From Bradyrhizobium sp. AS23.2 (lineage in GTDB: Bacteria; Pseudomonadota; Alphaproteobacteria; Rhizobiales; Xanthobacteraceae): DNA of 38,932 nucleotides. The notes beneath the pieces are model-generated. The model worked only from the letters and a program-made list of their open reading frames with translations, did no database searches and was not told where the DNA came from. The stretch covers positions 1 through 38,932 of the forward strand of contig NZ_LGHM01000174.1 in the NCBI RefSeq assembly GCF_001908185.1, in the 5' to 3' direction. Below are positions 22,915 to 31,134 of this stretch, one piece after another. The stretch's first letter is position 1. Each line of letters opens with the position of its first letter. The position numbers were made by a program, and so were the translations under genes.

Positions 22915-23871
22915 TCAGGCCGCTCGCATCACTGCATCGACGAGCAATCCCGCAAACAGCAGCAGCCCGGCATCGCGGTTCGATTTGAACAGTCGCAGGC
23001 AGAGTGCGGGATCGTTGATCCTGAGCCGCACGATCTGCGACGCCAGATGCACGGCGAAGGCCGCAAGCCCGAGCCACGCCGGCCAGCGCGCATCGCCTGA
23101 CGCCAGCGCGACGCCGATCAGCATGACCGCAAGTCCATAGAACAGGATCAGCGCCTGGTGCGTATGCGCACCGAACAGGCGCGCGGTGGACTTGATGCCG
23201 ATCAGCGCGTCGTCCTCGGCATCCTGATGCGCGTAGATCGTGTCATAGCCGATCACCCACGAAATCGCGCCGGCATAGAGCACGAGCGCGGTCAGGTCGA
23301 TGCGTCCGAAGGTGACGGCAAATCCCATCAAGGCGCCCCAGGAGAAGGCGAGCCCGAGCACGATCTGCGGCCACCAGGTGATACGCTTCATGAAGGGGTA
23401 GATCGCGACGATCAGAAGCGAGGCGATGCCGGTCAGCACCGCGAATCGGTTGAACTGCAGCAGCACCGCGAGACCGATCAGCGCCTGCGCCACCATGAAG
23501 ACCAGCGCCTGCTTCGTGCTCACCTGCCCCGACGGCAGCGGCCGCGAGCGGGTGCGTTCGACCTTGTCGTCGAGATCGCGGTCGGTGATGTCGTTCCAGG
23601 TGCAGCCCGCCCCGCGCATCACGAAGGCGCCGATGAAGAACAGGACGATGGTGAGTGGCAGGCGGCGGACGTCGTGCGCCATGCCGGCGGCGAGCGCCGC
23701 CGACCACCAGCACGGCATCAGCAGAAGCCAGGAGCCGATCGGACGATCGAAGCGCGACAATCGCAGGTAAGGCCGTGCCCATTGCGGCGCGAGCGTATCG
23801 ACCCAGTTGCCGGTGGAGTCGGCAACGCGGGCGGATGGGCTAGTGCCCAGTTTTCGAAGTTCGTATTCCAT
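22915..23871 (-). CDS. ubiA: 4-hydroxybenzoate polyprenyltransferase UbiA
   Basis: 318 residues. This multi-pass membrane enzyme attaches the polyprenyl tail to 4-hydroxybenzoate in ubiquinone synthesis. Both Asp-rich prenyl-diphosphate sites are present: NDITDRDLDDKVERTRSRPL, and DTIYAHQDAEDDALIGIKST. About eight hydrophobic segments follow the soluble start. The first eight codons (MEYELRKL) come from the inner arm of a palindromic element and the next few from its end; typical family sequence begins at ADSTGNWVD. The ATG at 23871 is thus an odd start, but there is no other ATG before the first membrane segment. GGAA lies about ten bases upstream. Confidence 0.95.
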   Translation of the reverse strand: MEYELRKLGTSPSARVADSTGNWVDTLAPQWARPYLRLSRFDRPIGSWLLLMPCWWSAALAAGMAHDVRRLPLTIVLFFIGAFVMRGAGCTWNDITDRDLDDKVERTRSRPLPSGQVSTKQALVFMVAQALIGLAVLLQFNRFAVLTGIASLLIVAIYPFMKRITWWPQIVLGLAFSWGALMGFAVTFGRIDLTALVLYAGAISWVIGYDTIYAHQDAEDDALIGIKSTARLFGAHTHQALILFYGLAVMLIGVALASGDARWPAWLGLAAFAVHLASQIVRLRINDPALCLRLFKSNRDAGLLLFAGLLVDAVMRAA

Positions 23872-23915
23872 TGCGATACATTCCGGTACGAACTTCGAAA
23901 ACTATAAGGGCACCA
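23843..23915. repeat. Palindromic element overlapping the ubiA start
   Basis: Perfect 17-base arms AGTTTTCGAAGTTCGTA (23849-23865) and TACGAACTTCGAAAACT (23887-23903) are separated by 21 bases holding the ubiA ATG. Outside them lie GTGCCC and GGGCAC, directly next to the arm on one side and set off by ATAA on the other. Read on the minus strand, its outer and inner arms line up with those of the element at 23932-24010 (GTGCC, then CTTAT here and CTTGT there, then GAAGTTC). Its right-hand arm, minus strand, encodes the first residues of UbiA. Confidence 0.75.
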
Positions 23916-23931
23916 GCAAGAAATGATAGTT

Positions 23932-24010
23932 CACGTGCCGCTTGTCGATTTGAAGTTCCTATGAGGAGCTCGCAGCAGACACCGTAGGAACTTCAAATCG
24001 GCGGCACGTG
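23932..24010. repeat. Second palindromic element, opposite orientation
   Basis: Outer arms CACGTGCCGC and GCGGCACGTG (ten bases), inner arms CGATTTGAAGTTCCTA (23946-23961) and TAGGAACTTCAAATCG (23985-24000), a four-base bulge TTGT on the left only, and a 23-base loop. The layout (outer arm, four-base bulge on one side, inner arm with GAAGTTC) is the same as in the element 16 bases away, but in the reverse direction. It ends two bases before the stop of the next gene. Confidence 0.75.
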
Positions 24011-24012
24011 CC

Positions 24013-24672
24013 TCATCGGGTCAGGACGTTGCCGTTGAGCGTGTCGAAGGTGCTGCCGCCCTTCTTGCCGGCATTGGCTTCGGGCGCCGAGCCCGAACCC
24101 AGCACCTCGCTCAGCGACGGACCGGCCGGACCGCGCGGCTGGTTCTGCATTTGCTGCGCAACGTTGCAGACCTTCGCCTGCATGGCCTCGGTGTTCTTGT
24201 GGCCGGCCTTCAACTGGTCGCCGACCTGCGCCGGGATCCCGCATTTAGAGGCGTTGGTCTCGATGTACTTGATCATCTTCGACTCAGCCTGGCTGAAATT
24301 GCGGATCAGCTTGCAGGCCTCGTCCGGTGGGGCATGACGGTTGCTCGCGGCCTGGATCAACTTGCCGCGCTTCTCGGCTTCCTCGCGCAGAGGCATGAAC
24401 TGCTTCATGCAGTCCTCGCCTGGACCACCTTGCGTCGGCGGGGCCGCGCTGAAAGCGCCGGCGCCACCGACGGGCGCAGCACCGTTCACGGGGAATGACG
24501 TTTGCGGCGCCGCGCCGACAGACGCGACCGGGGCGGAGCCGTTCACCGGCGGAAACGCGGAATCGGTCGCGGCCTGGCCGGGCAGCGGCGCAGGGAAACC
24601 CTGCGCGTAGGCGCCCGTAGCACCCATGGCGACCATGGCGGCAGTGATCGGAACCATCAAATGACGGATCAT
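24013..24672 (-). CDS. Secreted hypothetical protein, Ala/Pro-rich with a cysteine-containing helical domain
   Basis: 219 residues. A signal peptide (MIRHLMVPITAAMVAMGATG, ending AYAQ) is followed by about 65 low-complexity residues with two NGxAPV repeats. A helical domain starts at GEDCMKQFMPLREEAEKRGK, includes PPDEACKLIRNFSQAESKMI and KCGIPAQVGDQLKAGHKNTE, and has four cysteines. A Gly/Ala-rich tail ends it. It resembles a secreted protein common in Bradyrhizobium, but I know no function. Met 24672 is chosen because it opens the signal peptide; the upstream 20 codons look like leader DNA. It is divergent from rsmE. Confidence 0.8.
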   Translation of the reverse strand: MIRHLMVPITAAMVAMGATGAYAQGFPAPLPGQAATDSAFPPVNGSAPVASVGAAPQTSFPVNGAAPVGGAGAFSAAPPTQGGPGEDCMKQFMPLREEAEKRGKLIQAASNRHAPPDEACKLIRNFSQAESKMIKYIETNASKCGIPAQVGDQLKAGHKNTEAMQAKVCNVAQQMQNQPRGPAGPSLSEVLGSGSAPEANAGKKGGSTFDTLNGNVLTR

Positions 24673-24884
24673 CAAGGCAGTTCTCTCCGGCAGGAGCTTA
24701 CGGGGTTCGGCGTCTTCCCAATTGAAGCGCAACCAGCGTGCTCGCGTTTTTACGATTCCCGCCGGGGCTTAACAACCCGTTGAATAGGGCAAGAGCGCGG
24801 CGCGGAGACGCACCAGGTTGGCAATATTTACCCCTGAAACGGCTGCTTTCGGTTAAGAACGGCGGCAAATCGGACCATTAAACG

Positions 24885-25641
24885 ATGCCCTCCCACGATT
24901 TTCGCGCCCCCCGCCTGTTTGTCGACGCCCCCCCTTGTCCAGGACGCCAGGGTCGCGCTCGACCGCGACCAGAGCAATTATCTCGGCAATGTGCTGAGAC
25001 TTGCCGCCGGCGCCCCGATTCTGGCCTTCAACGGCCGCGACGGCGAGTGGCAGGCCGCCATCGAAGGCCGCAAGCGGCCGGACGGGCTGGTGATCCTCCA
25101 GCAGACCCGGCCCCAGGACCGGTTGCCGGACCTCACTTACGCCTTCGCCCCGCTCAAGCATGCGCGGCTGGACTATGTGGTGCAGAAGGCCGTCGAGATG
25201 GGCGCCGCCACCCTGCAGCCGGTCCAGACCCGGTTCACCCAGGCCTCCCGGGTCAACACAGAGCGGATGCGCGCCAATGTCGTCGAGGCGGCCGAGCAAT
25301 GCGGCATTCTGAGCCTTGCCGCAGTGGCCGAGCCGGTGTCGCTCGACCGCTTCCTCAGCCAGCGCGCCGCCGCCCGCCTGCTGGTGTTCTGCGACGAGGC
25401 GGCCGAGGTCGAAAACCCTATTCAGAGCCTGCAAAGCGCGCGCGAGGCCAGTCACGGGGTCGACGTGCTGATCGGCCCCGAGGGCGGCTTCGCCGAGGAA
25501 GAGCGGGCGCTGCTGCAGCGGCAGCCCAAAATCCTGCGGCTGGCGCTGGGCCCTCGGATCCTGCGCGCCGACACTGCCGCGGTGGCGGCGCTGGCGCTGG
25601 TGCAGGCGGTTCTCGGCGATTGGGGCGGCAAGAATCCCTAG
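24885..25641 (+). CDS. rsmE: 16S rRNA (uracil(1498)-N3)-methyltransferase RsmE, frameshifted near the start as sequenced
   Basis: RsmE methylates N3 of U1498 in 16S rRNA. The body is intact from about residue 17: NYLGNVLRLAAG, then LKHARLDYVVQKAVEMGAAT, EAAEQCG and the SPOUT knot region VLIGPEGGFAEEE and LGPRILRADTAAVAAL. The family N-terminus, MPSHDFRAPRLFVDAP, begins at ATG 24885 in the next frame. Removing one C from the C7 run at 24928-24934 joins the two into a 251-residue protein of normal size. As sequenced, only a TTG at 24919 could open the downstream frame. I read this as an intact gene with a one-base miscall, or a very recent mutation. Confidence 0.88.
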
Positions 25642-25801
25642 CTTCAAGACTACCTGAAGACCACTTGGCTACGCCGCATTGGCCGGCCGTTAAGCGATTG
25701 ATCCTTTGGAGGTCGAAACCGCTTTCGGGCCATGCTAAGGGCTGCGCCAATTCCTGGCCTCCCCTTGGCCTCCCCTTGCCCTGCCCGGTTCCACCGGGAC
25801 G

Positions 25802-26965
25802 ATGGACCCCGAGATGACCGCGACTGCTACCTCAAATGCTGCCGGCTCTGCCGCCTGGGCGGATACGCTGCTCTTGTCGTTCGCGCAGGCCGGCTATGTC
25901 AGGGCCGAGCCAGCCATCCTGCAGCCGGCCGAGCCATTTCTTGACCTCTCCGGCGAGGACATCCGCAAAAGCCTGTACCTGACCAGCGACCTCTCCGGCG
26001 AGGAGCTCTGCCTGCGCCCGGACCTGACCATTCCGGTGGCGCGCGATTACCTCGCGTCCAGCCGCGCTGGCCAGCCGGCCGGGTTCAGCTATCTCGGCCC
26101 GGTGTTCCGCTACCGTAGCGGACGGGCCAGCGAATTCCTGCAGGCCGGCATCGAATCGTTCGGCCGCCAGGACCGCGCCGCAGCCGACGCCGAGACGCTG
26201 GCGCTGGCACTGGAAGCGACCGCCGCCTTCGGCGTCCGCGATGTCGAAATCCGCACCGGCGACGTGGCGCTGTTCAACGCCCTGCTCGACGCGCTCAACC
26301 TCTATCCGGTCTGGCGCCGACGCCTGGTCAAGGATTTCAACCGCAAGATCAGCCTGGAGCAGGATCTGGAGCGGCTCGCACGCACGACCACCGCGACCCG
26401 CAGCGAGTATGAGGGCGTGCTGGCCGCGCTCGCCGGCTCCGACCGCAAGGCCGCGCTCGCCTTCGTCACCGATTTGATGTCGATCGCCGGCACCACCAAT
26501 GTCGGCGGCCGCACCACGGCCGAGATCGCGGACCGCTTCCTCGAGCAATCGACGCTGAAAGGCGGCGCACTGCCACGCGAAGCAATCACCGTGCTCAAGC
26601 GCTTCCTGTCGATCACGGGCAATCCCGACGACGCGATCGCCGAGCTGCGCGCGCTCACGGCTGATGCGAAACTCGATCTCACCTCGGCCATCGACCAGTT
26701 CGAGAGCCGGGTGGGCTTCATGGCCGCGCGCGGCATCGACGTGAAGCAGTCGAGGTTCTCCACCGCGTTCGGACGCGGGCTCGACTACTACACCGGCTTC
26801 GAATTCGAACTGCATCACAGGGACAACGGCACCGAGCCGCTGGTCGCCGGCGGCCGCTATGACGGGCTGATGACCCAGCTTGGATCTGCCGAGCCGATCC
26901 CCGCGGTCGGCTTCTCGGTCTGGGTGGACGCGCTGACCCGGATCGGCTGCAAGGTGGGAGCTTAA
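25802..26965 (+). CDS. hisZ: ATP phosphoribosyltransferase regulatory subunit HisZ
   Basis: 387 residues. HisZ is a catalytically inactive paralogue of histidyl-tRNA synthetase that activates HisG and gives it histidine feedback control. Class II synthetase-like motifs are visible: ELCLRPDLTIPVARDYLAS, FSYLGPVFRYRSGRASEFLQ then AGIESFG, and the C-terminal AFGRGLDYYTGFEFEL and GGRYDGLM. There is no anticodon-binding domain, as expected for HisZ. Starts at 25802 or 25814 are both possible. It is followed three bases later by hisG, so the two are co-transcribed. Confidence 0.94.
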   Translation: MDPEMTATATSNAAGSAAWADTLLLSFAQAGYVRAEPAILQPAEPFLDLSGEDIRKSLYLTSDLSGEELCLRPDLTIPVARDYLASSRAGQPAGFSYLGPVFRYRSGRASEFLQAGIESFGRQDRAAADAETLALALEATAAFGVRDVEIRTGDVALFNALLDALNLYPVWRRRLVKDFNRKISLEQDLERLARTTTATRSEYEGVLAALAGSDRKAALAFVTDLMSIAGTTNVGGRTTAEIADRFLEQSTLKGGALPREAITVLKRFLSITGNPDDAIAELRALTADAKLDLTSAIDQFESRVGFMAARGIDVKQSRFSTAFGRGLDYYTGFEFELHHRDNGTEPLVAGGRYDGLMTQLGSAEPIPAVGFSVWVDALTRIGCKVGA

Positions 26966-26968
26966 GTC

Positions 26969-27946
26969 ATGAGCGCGCCATTCGTTCTGGCCGTTCCCTC
27001 CAAGGGCCGCCTCCAGGAAAACACCGAGGCCTTCTTCGCTCGTGCGGGCCTCAAACTGTCGAAGGCCGGCGGCGCCCGCGACTATCGCGGCACGATCGCA
27101 GGCCTCGACAATGTCGAGGTCGCCTATCTCTCGGCGAGCGAGATCGCCTCGCAACTGTCCCGCGGTTTTGCGCATCTCGGCGTCACCGGCGAGGATCTGG
27201 TGCGCGAGAACATTGCGGACGCCGACAAGCGCGTATCGCTGATCGAAGGGCTCGGCTTCGGCTACGCCGACGTCGTGGTTGCGGTGCCGCAGGCCTGGAT
27301 CGACGTCCGCACCATGGCCGACCTCGACGACGTCACCACCGGCTTCCGCGAGCAGCATCACATGCGGATGCGGGTCGCGACCAAGTTCATCAACCTCACC
27401 CGCGCGTTCTTCTCGAACCACGGCATCACGGATTACCGCATCGTCGAAAGCGCGGGCGCGACCGAAGGCGCGCCGGCGGCAGGCAGCGCCGAGCTGATCG
27501 TCGACATCACCACAACCGGTGCAACGCTCGCCGCCAACGGGCTGAGGGTGCTCGATGATGGCGTGATCCTGCGCAGCCAGGCCAATCTGGTCGCTTCGAA
27601 GGAGGCCGACTGGTCGCCGCAGGCGCGGGAGACGGCGCGCGTCATCCTCGATCACATCGCGGCACGGGCGCGGGCCAACAAGTATCGCGAAGTCCGGACC
27701 CGCTTCCGGCAATGCGACGAGGCCCTGCTCGGCGAAGCCCACAGCCGGTTCGGCGTCGAGGCCCCGTTCGGCGGACCGACCTCGTCAGGCATGCTCACGC
27801 TGCACTGCCCACCGGGGCAGCTCTATGCGCTCGCGAGCTTCCTGCGCGAGCATGGCGCCGAGACCGTCTCGGTGGTTTCGCTCGACTACGTGTTCGACCG
27901 GGAGAATCCGCTGTTCGCCAAGCTCGAGGCGTTCCTGCGGCGGTGA
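26969..27946 (+). CDS. hisG: ATP phosphoribosyltransferase catalytic subunit HisG
   Basis: 325 residues. HisG makes phosphoribosyl-ATP, the first step of histidine synthesis. VPSKGRLQENTEAFFARAG is the N-terminal signature, followed by LGVTGEDLVREN and the PRPP-binding loop ELIVDITTTGATLAANGLR. GGGAG lies eight bases before the ATG. Short HisG proteins that need HisZ are about 210 residues; this one has about 100 more at the C-terminus (from roughly ARARANKYREV onwards). I recall long HisG proteins with HisZ in Bradyrhizobium too, so this is probably lineage-typical. Confidence 0.94.
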   Translation: MSAPFVLAVPSKGRLQENTEAFFARAGLKLSKAGGARDYRGTIAGLDNVEVAYLSASEIASQLSRGFAHLGVTGEDLVRENIADADKRVSLIEGLGFGYADVVVAVPQAWIDVRTMADLDDVTTGFREQHHMRMRVATKFINLTRAFFSNHGITDYRIVESAGATEGAPAAGSAELIVDITTTGATLAANGLRVLDDGVILRSQANLVASKEADWSPQARETARVILDHIAARARANKYREVRTRFRQCDEALLGEAHSRFGVEAPFGGPTSSGMLTLHCPPGQLYALASFLREHGAETVSVVSLDYVFDRENPLFAKLEAFLRR

Positions 27947-28032
27947 GCCTCAGGTCCGTTCAGCGTAGCGACAGCAAACGGCAGCTACCATATGCTGTTG
28001 AGATGACCTAAACGCCTCTGGAACCTTGATCG

Positions 28033-29079
28033 ATGACGCTGGGCTCTGACGTTTCCGGCCTGACGACCACCGCGGCCGGCGCCGCCGCGAAGGGACTGTC
28101 GATTGTCGTCCCCGTCTATAACGAGGCGGCGGGCCTCGCTGCCCTGCACCAGCGCATCTGCGATCTCGCGAGGACCTTGCGGCAGCGCTATCGCCTCGCC
28201 TGCGAGGTCGTTTATGTCGACGACGGCAGCGCGGACGCGACGCTGTCGATCGCACGCGGACTGCCGGCCGACGCGATCGACGTGCAGGTGGTGTCGCTAT
28301 CGCGCAATTTCGGCAAGGAGGCGGCGCTGATGGCCGGCCTCGACCATGCCCGGCTCGGCGCCGTGATGTTCATGGACGGCGACGGCCAGCATCCGCCGGC
28401 CCTGGTCGAGCAGCTCGTGGGGCACTGGATCGATGACGGCTACGACGTCGTCTATACCGCCAAGGCGCATCGCGACAACGAGACCTTCCTGCGGCGGCTC
28501 GCCGTGCACGGCTTCTACGCGCTGATCAATTGGGGCGCGCGCCAGAAGATCCCGGAGGATGCCGGCGACTTCCGCCTGCTCTCGCCGCGCGCGGTCGCAG
28601 CGCTGAGGCAGCTGCCGGAGCGCAACCGCTTCTTCAAGGGGCTGGCAAGCTGGATCGGCTTCCGCCAGATCCGCGTCGATTACGAGCCTGCGCCGCGCGC
28701 CCATGGCGTCACCACTTTCAACGCCGCACGCCTGCTCGGCCTGTCGATCGAAGGTCTGACCTCATTCTCGGTGGCGCCGTTGCGCTTTGCCAGCCTGCTC
28801 GGCGTGGTACTCGCGGGCGGCGCGTTCCTGTTCGGCCTCTCGATCCTCTGGGAGGTCTGGACCACCGGCAAGCAGGTGCCGGGCTATCCCTCGCTCGTGG
28901 TCGGCCTGATGACCATCGGCGGCGTGCAGCTCATCATGATCGGCATCGTCGGCGAATATATCGGCAAGATCCTCTCCGAGCTGAAGGCGCGCCCGATCTA
29001 CTTCGTCGCCGAGCACAGCGAAAAGCACTTCGAGACCGACAAGGCCGACGAGGCCTCGAAGAGGACGGCGGCCGAATGA
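28033..29079 (+). CDS. GT2 polyprenyl-phosphate glycosyltransferase (ArnC/GtrB-like)
   Basis: 348 residues. A GT2 domain (about residues 20-250) starts LSIVVPVYNEAAGL, with VYVDDGSADATL and the DxD-like MDGDGQHPP. Two membrane helices close the protein (LLGVVLAGGAFLFGLSIL and GLMTIGGVQLIMIGIVGEYI), then GKILSELKARPIYFV. This is the layout of enzymes that load one sugar onto undecaprenyl phosphate at the inner membrane. The sugar cannot be read from the sequence. Its stop overlaps the start of a YdjC-family deacetylase (ATGA), which suggests an N-acetylated sugar that is then deacetylated. Confidence 0.88.
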   Translation: MTLGSDVSGLTTTAAGAAAKGLSIVVPVYNEAAGLAALHQRICDLARTLRQRYRLACEVVYVDDGSADATLSIARGLPADAIDVQVVSLSRNFGKEAALMAGLDHARLGAVMFMDGDGQHPPALVEQLVGHWIDDGYDVVYTAKAHRDNETFLRRLAVHGFYALINWGARQKIPEDAGDFRLLSPRAVAALRQLPERNRFFKGLASWIGFRQIRVDYEPAPRAHGVTTFNAARLLGLSIEGLTSFSVAPLRFASLLGVVLAGGAFLFGLSILWEVWTTGKQVPGYPSLVVGLMTIGGVQLIMIGIVGEYIGKILSELKARPIYFVAEHSEKHFETDKADEASKRTAAE

Positions 29080-29921
29080 GCGCGGCCGCGACGCCGCGGC
29101 GGATCTGGCTCTGCGCTGACGATTACGGCATCAGCCCGGGCGTCAATCGCGCCATCCGCGACCTGATCGAGCGCGGCCGTCTCAACGCCACCTCCGTGAT
29201 GATGGTGGGTCCCGCGATCGAGCGCAGCGAGATCGAGGCGCTTCAGGCTGCCGCGAAAGCGAGCCCGCGCTGCGCGATCGGATTGCACGTGACGCTGTCG
29301 GCGCCGTTCCGGCCGCTCACCATGCATTTCCGCCCGCTCGACGGTGACATGTTCATGCCGTTTCCAAAGCTGCTGCGTGCCGGCCTTGCGCGGCGGCTCG
29401 ACCGCGAGTTCTTTCGCAATGAGGTGAAGGCGCAGCTGGCCGCCTTCGCGGAAGCGTTCGGCCGCGCGCCTGACTTCGTCGACGGCCATCAGCATGTACA
29501 GCTCTTTCCGCAGGTGCGCGACGGCTTCGTCGATGCGGTGAGCGAAGCCGCGCCGAACGCCTGGGTGCGCCAGGGCGGCCGCAACCTGCCGCTGGCGCAG
29601 CGGCTGGCCTCACCCAAAGCCATGGTGCTCGATATCCTCAGCGCGCAATTCCGGCGGCGTGCCGCCGGCGCCGGCCTCAGCTTCAATCCCGGCTTCGCCG
29701 GTGCCTATGACTTCACGCGGGAGGCCGATTTCGGCGAGCTGATGCGGCAATTCCTGGAAGGCCTGCCGGATGGCGGCCTCGTGATGTGCCACCCCGGCTT
29801 CGTCGACGACATCCTTGCCGGTCTCGATCCGATGACCGACGTCCGCGAGCGCGAGCATGCCTATCTCGCCGGCGATGCCTTCGCGCGCCTGCTGGTGGAC
29901 CGCGGCGTGACGTTGACGTGA
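29076..29921 (+). CDS. YdjC/ChbG-family carbohydrate deacetylase (NaxD/HpnK-like)
   Basis: 281 residues. The metal-binding residues of the family appear in order: LCADDYGISPGVNRA (D15, D16), GLHVTLS, and FVDGHQHVQLFP, followed by MCHPGF near the C-terminus. YdjC-family enzymes deacetylate N-acetylhexosamines, either free (ChbG) or lipid-linked (NaxD of Francisella, from memory). The ATGA overlap with an ArnC-like transferase favours a lipid-linked substrate. No signal peptide is present, so it acts on the cytoplasmic side. HpnK, a family member in hopanoid clusters, is another possible label, but no hopanoid genes are nearby. Confidence 0.85.
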   Translation: MSAAATPRRIWLCADDYGISPGVNRAIRDLIERGRLNATSVMMVGPAIERSEIEALQAAAKASPRCAIGLHVTLSAPFRPLTMHFRPLDGDMFMPFPKLLRAGLARRLDREFFRNEVKAQLAAFAEAFGRAPDFVDGHQHVQLFPQVRDGFVDAVSEAAPNAWVRQGGRNLPLAQRLASPKAMVLDILSAQFRRRAAGAGLSFNPGFAGAYDFTREADFGELMRQFLEGLPDGGLVMCHPGFVDDILAGLDPMTDVREREHAYLAGDAFARLLVDRGVTLT

Positions 29922-29942
29922 AACCGGCGAAAGCTGGCCCCT

Positions 29943-30034
29943 CCGTTCCGATGGAATCGGAACGGGGCTCTAGATTCTTGTTTTGACCCGTTTTCTTTAC
30001 GCGAACCGGTATCCACTTCGCTCGAAAACGCTCT
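29943..30034. repeat. 92-base dispersed repeat, copy 2
   Basis: Same element as 11478-11569, same strand, differing at one base. It lies between the deacetylase gene and DUF2076, 22 bases past the deacetylase stop. The palindrome CCGTTCCGATGGAATCGGAA at its left end could fold as a hairpin and end the hisZ-proximal transcript. The AT-rich bases 30035-30125 after it probably contain the DUF2076 promoter, but I cannot assign boxes. Confidence 0.85.
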
Positions 30035-30140
30035 GCGAGGCAGCTTGTCGCATAACGAAATTTAATCTGCCCGCCACTGTTGGGGCCACAATGGAACCCT
30101 ACATCCCGGTTGCGCTTGTTTCGCGCAAGGGAGACAGATC

Positions 30141-30967
30141 ATGACGCCGCAGGAACGCCAGCTCGTTGACGAGCTTTTCGACCGGCTTTCGAAACTGGAA
30201 AATGCACCGCGCGATCCCGACGCGATCGCCGCGATTTCCGACGGCCTCCGCAAGGCGCCCGGTGCGATCTATGCGCTGGTGCAGACCGTGCTGCTGCAGG
30301 ACGAAGCGCTGAAGCGCGCCCATGACCGCATCCAGGAGCTGGAGGCGGGGCACGCGCCCGAGCAGGCCCAGTCCGGCGGCTTCCTGGATTCCATGCGCGA
30401 GTCGCTGTTCGGATCGAGCCCGTCGCGCGGCTCGGTTCCGAACGTACCGCCGCGTGACTCGCGGCCGGTCTGGAACAGCGGCCAGGCCATGCAGCAGGCC
30501 CAGCCGGGCTATGGCCAGCCGCCGTACGGACAGGCTTACGGTCAGGGCCCGGGTCAGGGCTATGGCGCTCCGCCGGTCGGCGGTGGCGGCGGCTCGTTCC
30601 TCGGCACGGCGGCGGCGCCGCGGCGGGCGTCGTCGGCGGCTCGCTGCTGCTCTCCAGCATCCGCGGCATGATGGGCGGACCGCATCAGCAGGCCTTCGGC
30701 GACACCAACGCCTTGGGCGACCGCAGCCCGTGGGGCGGTAGCGACCAGTCCGGCGGCTCGCTCGCGCGCGATGCCGGCCTCAACGACATCGGCTCGAATC
30801 GGGATTCCCGCCAGAGCTTCTCCGACCAGGCGTCGAACGACGATCGCAACAACAACGATCAGAGCTATAGCGATCAGAACTACGACGATCAGGACGACGA
30901 CAACATCGACATGGCCGACGACAGCGATTTCGGCGGCGGAGACGATGGCGGCAGCGATTACGCGTGA
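30141..30967 (+). CDS. DUF2076 family protein, frameshifted as sequenced
   Basis: The 5' part (MTPQERQLVDELFDRLSKLE, then AISDGLRKAPGAIYALVQTV) is the DUF2076 N-terminal helical domain, ending in a Gln/Gly/Pro-rich linker (GYGQPPYGQAYGQGPGQGYG). The frame is lost within 30606-30628, where one base is missing. Restoring it gives ALA/GVVGGSLLLSSIRGMMGG, the short glycine-rich membrane-like segment typical of the family, then the acidic C-terminus DDNIDMADDSDFGGGDDGG. Total about 275 residues. AGGGAG precedes ATG 30141. Periplasmic ligand-binding and sporulation-like roles have been proposed for relatives; function is unknown. The reading frame break may be a base-call error in GC-rich DNA. Confidence 0.8.
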
Positions 30968-30979
30968 CGCTCATCTTCT

Positions 30980-31122
30980 CCCTCTCCCCGTTCTTACGGG
31001 GAGAGGGTCGGGGTGAGGGGCTCTATCCGCAAAGCCGGTAAGAGTTGAGCTCGTGGAGACTCCCCTCACCCGGAATTCGCGCTTCGCCCGAATTCCGGCC
31101 TCTCCCCGCAAGCGGGGAGAGG
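30980..31122. repeat. CCTCTCCCCG hairpin repeat between convergent genes
   Basis: Two hairpins: CCCTCTCCCCG and CGGGGAGAGGG around TTCTTA (30980-31007), and CCTCTCCCCG and CGGGGAGAGG around CAAG (31099-31122), with an inner GGAATTCG/CGAATTCC pair between them. It is an intergenic repeat of a common alphaproteobacterial kind and lies between the convergent DUF2076 and L,D-transpeptidase stops, where the stems could end both transcripts. Confidence 0.75.
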
Positions 31123-31134
31123 CGCAGTATCGTC

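Noticed and set aside
25832..27742. A 636-residue frame antisense to hisZ and hisG
   Set aside because: It covers two well-conserved genes on the other strand and lacks any recognisable domain.
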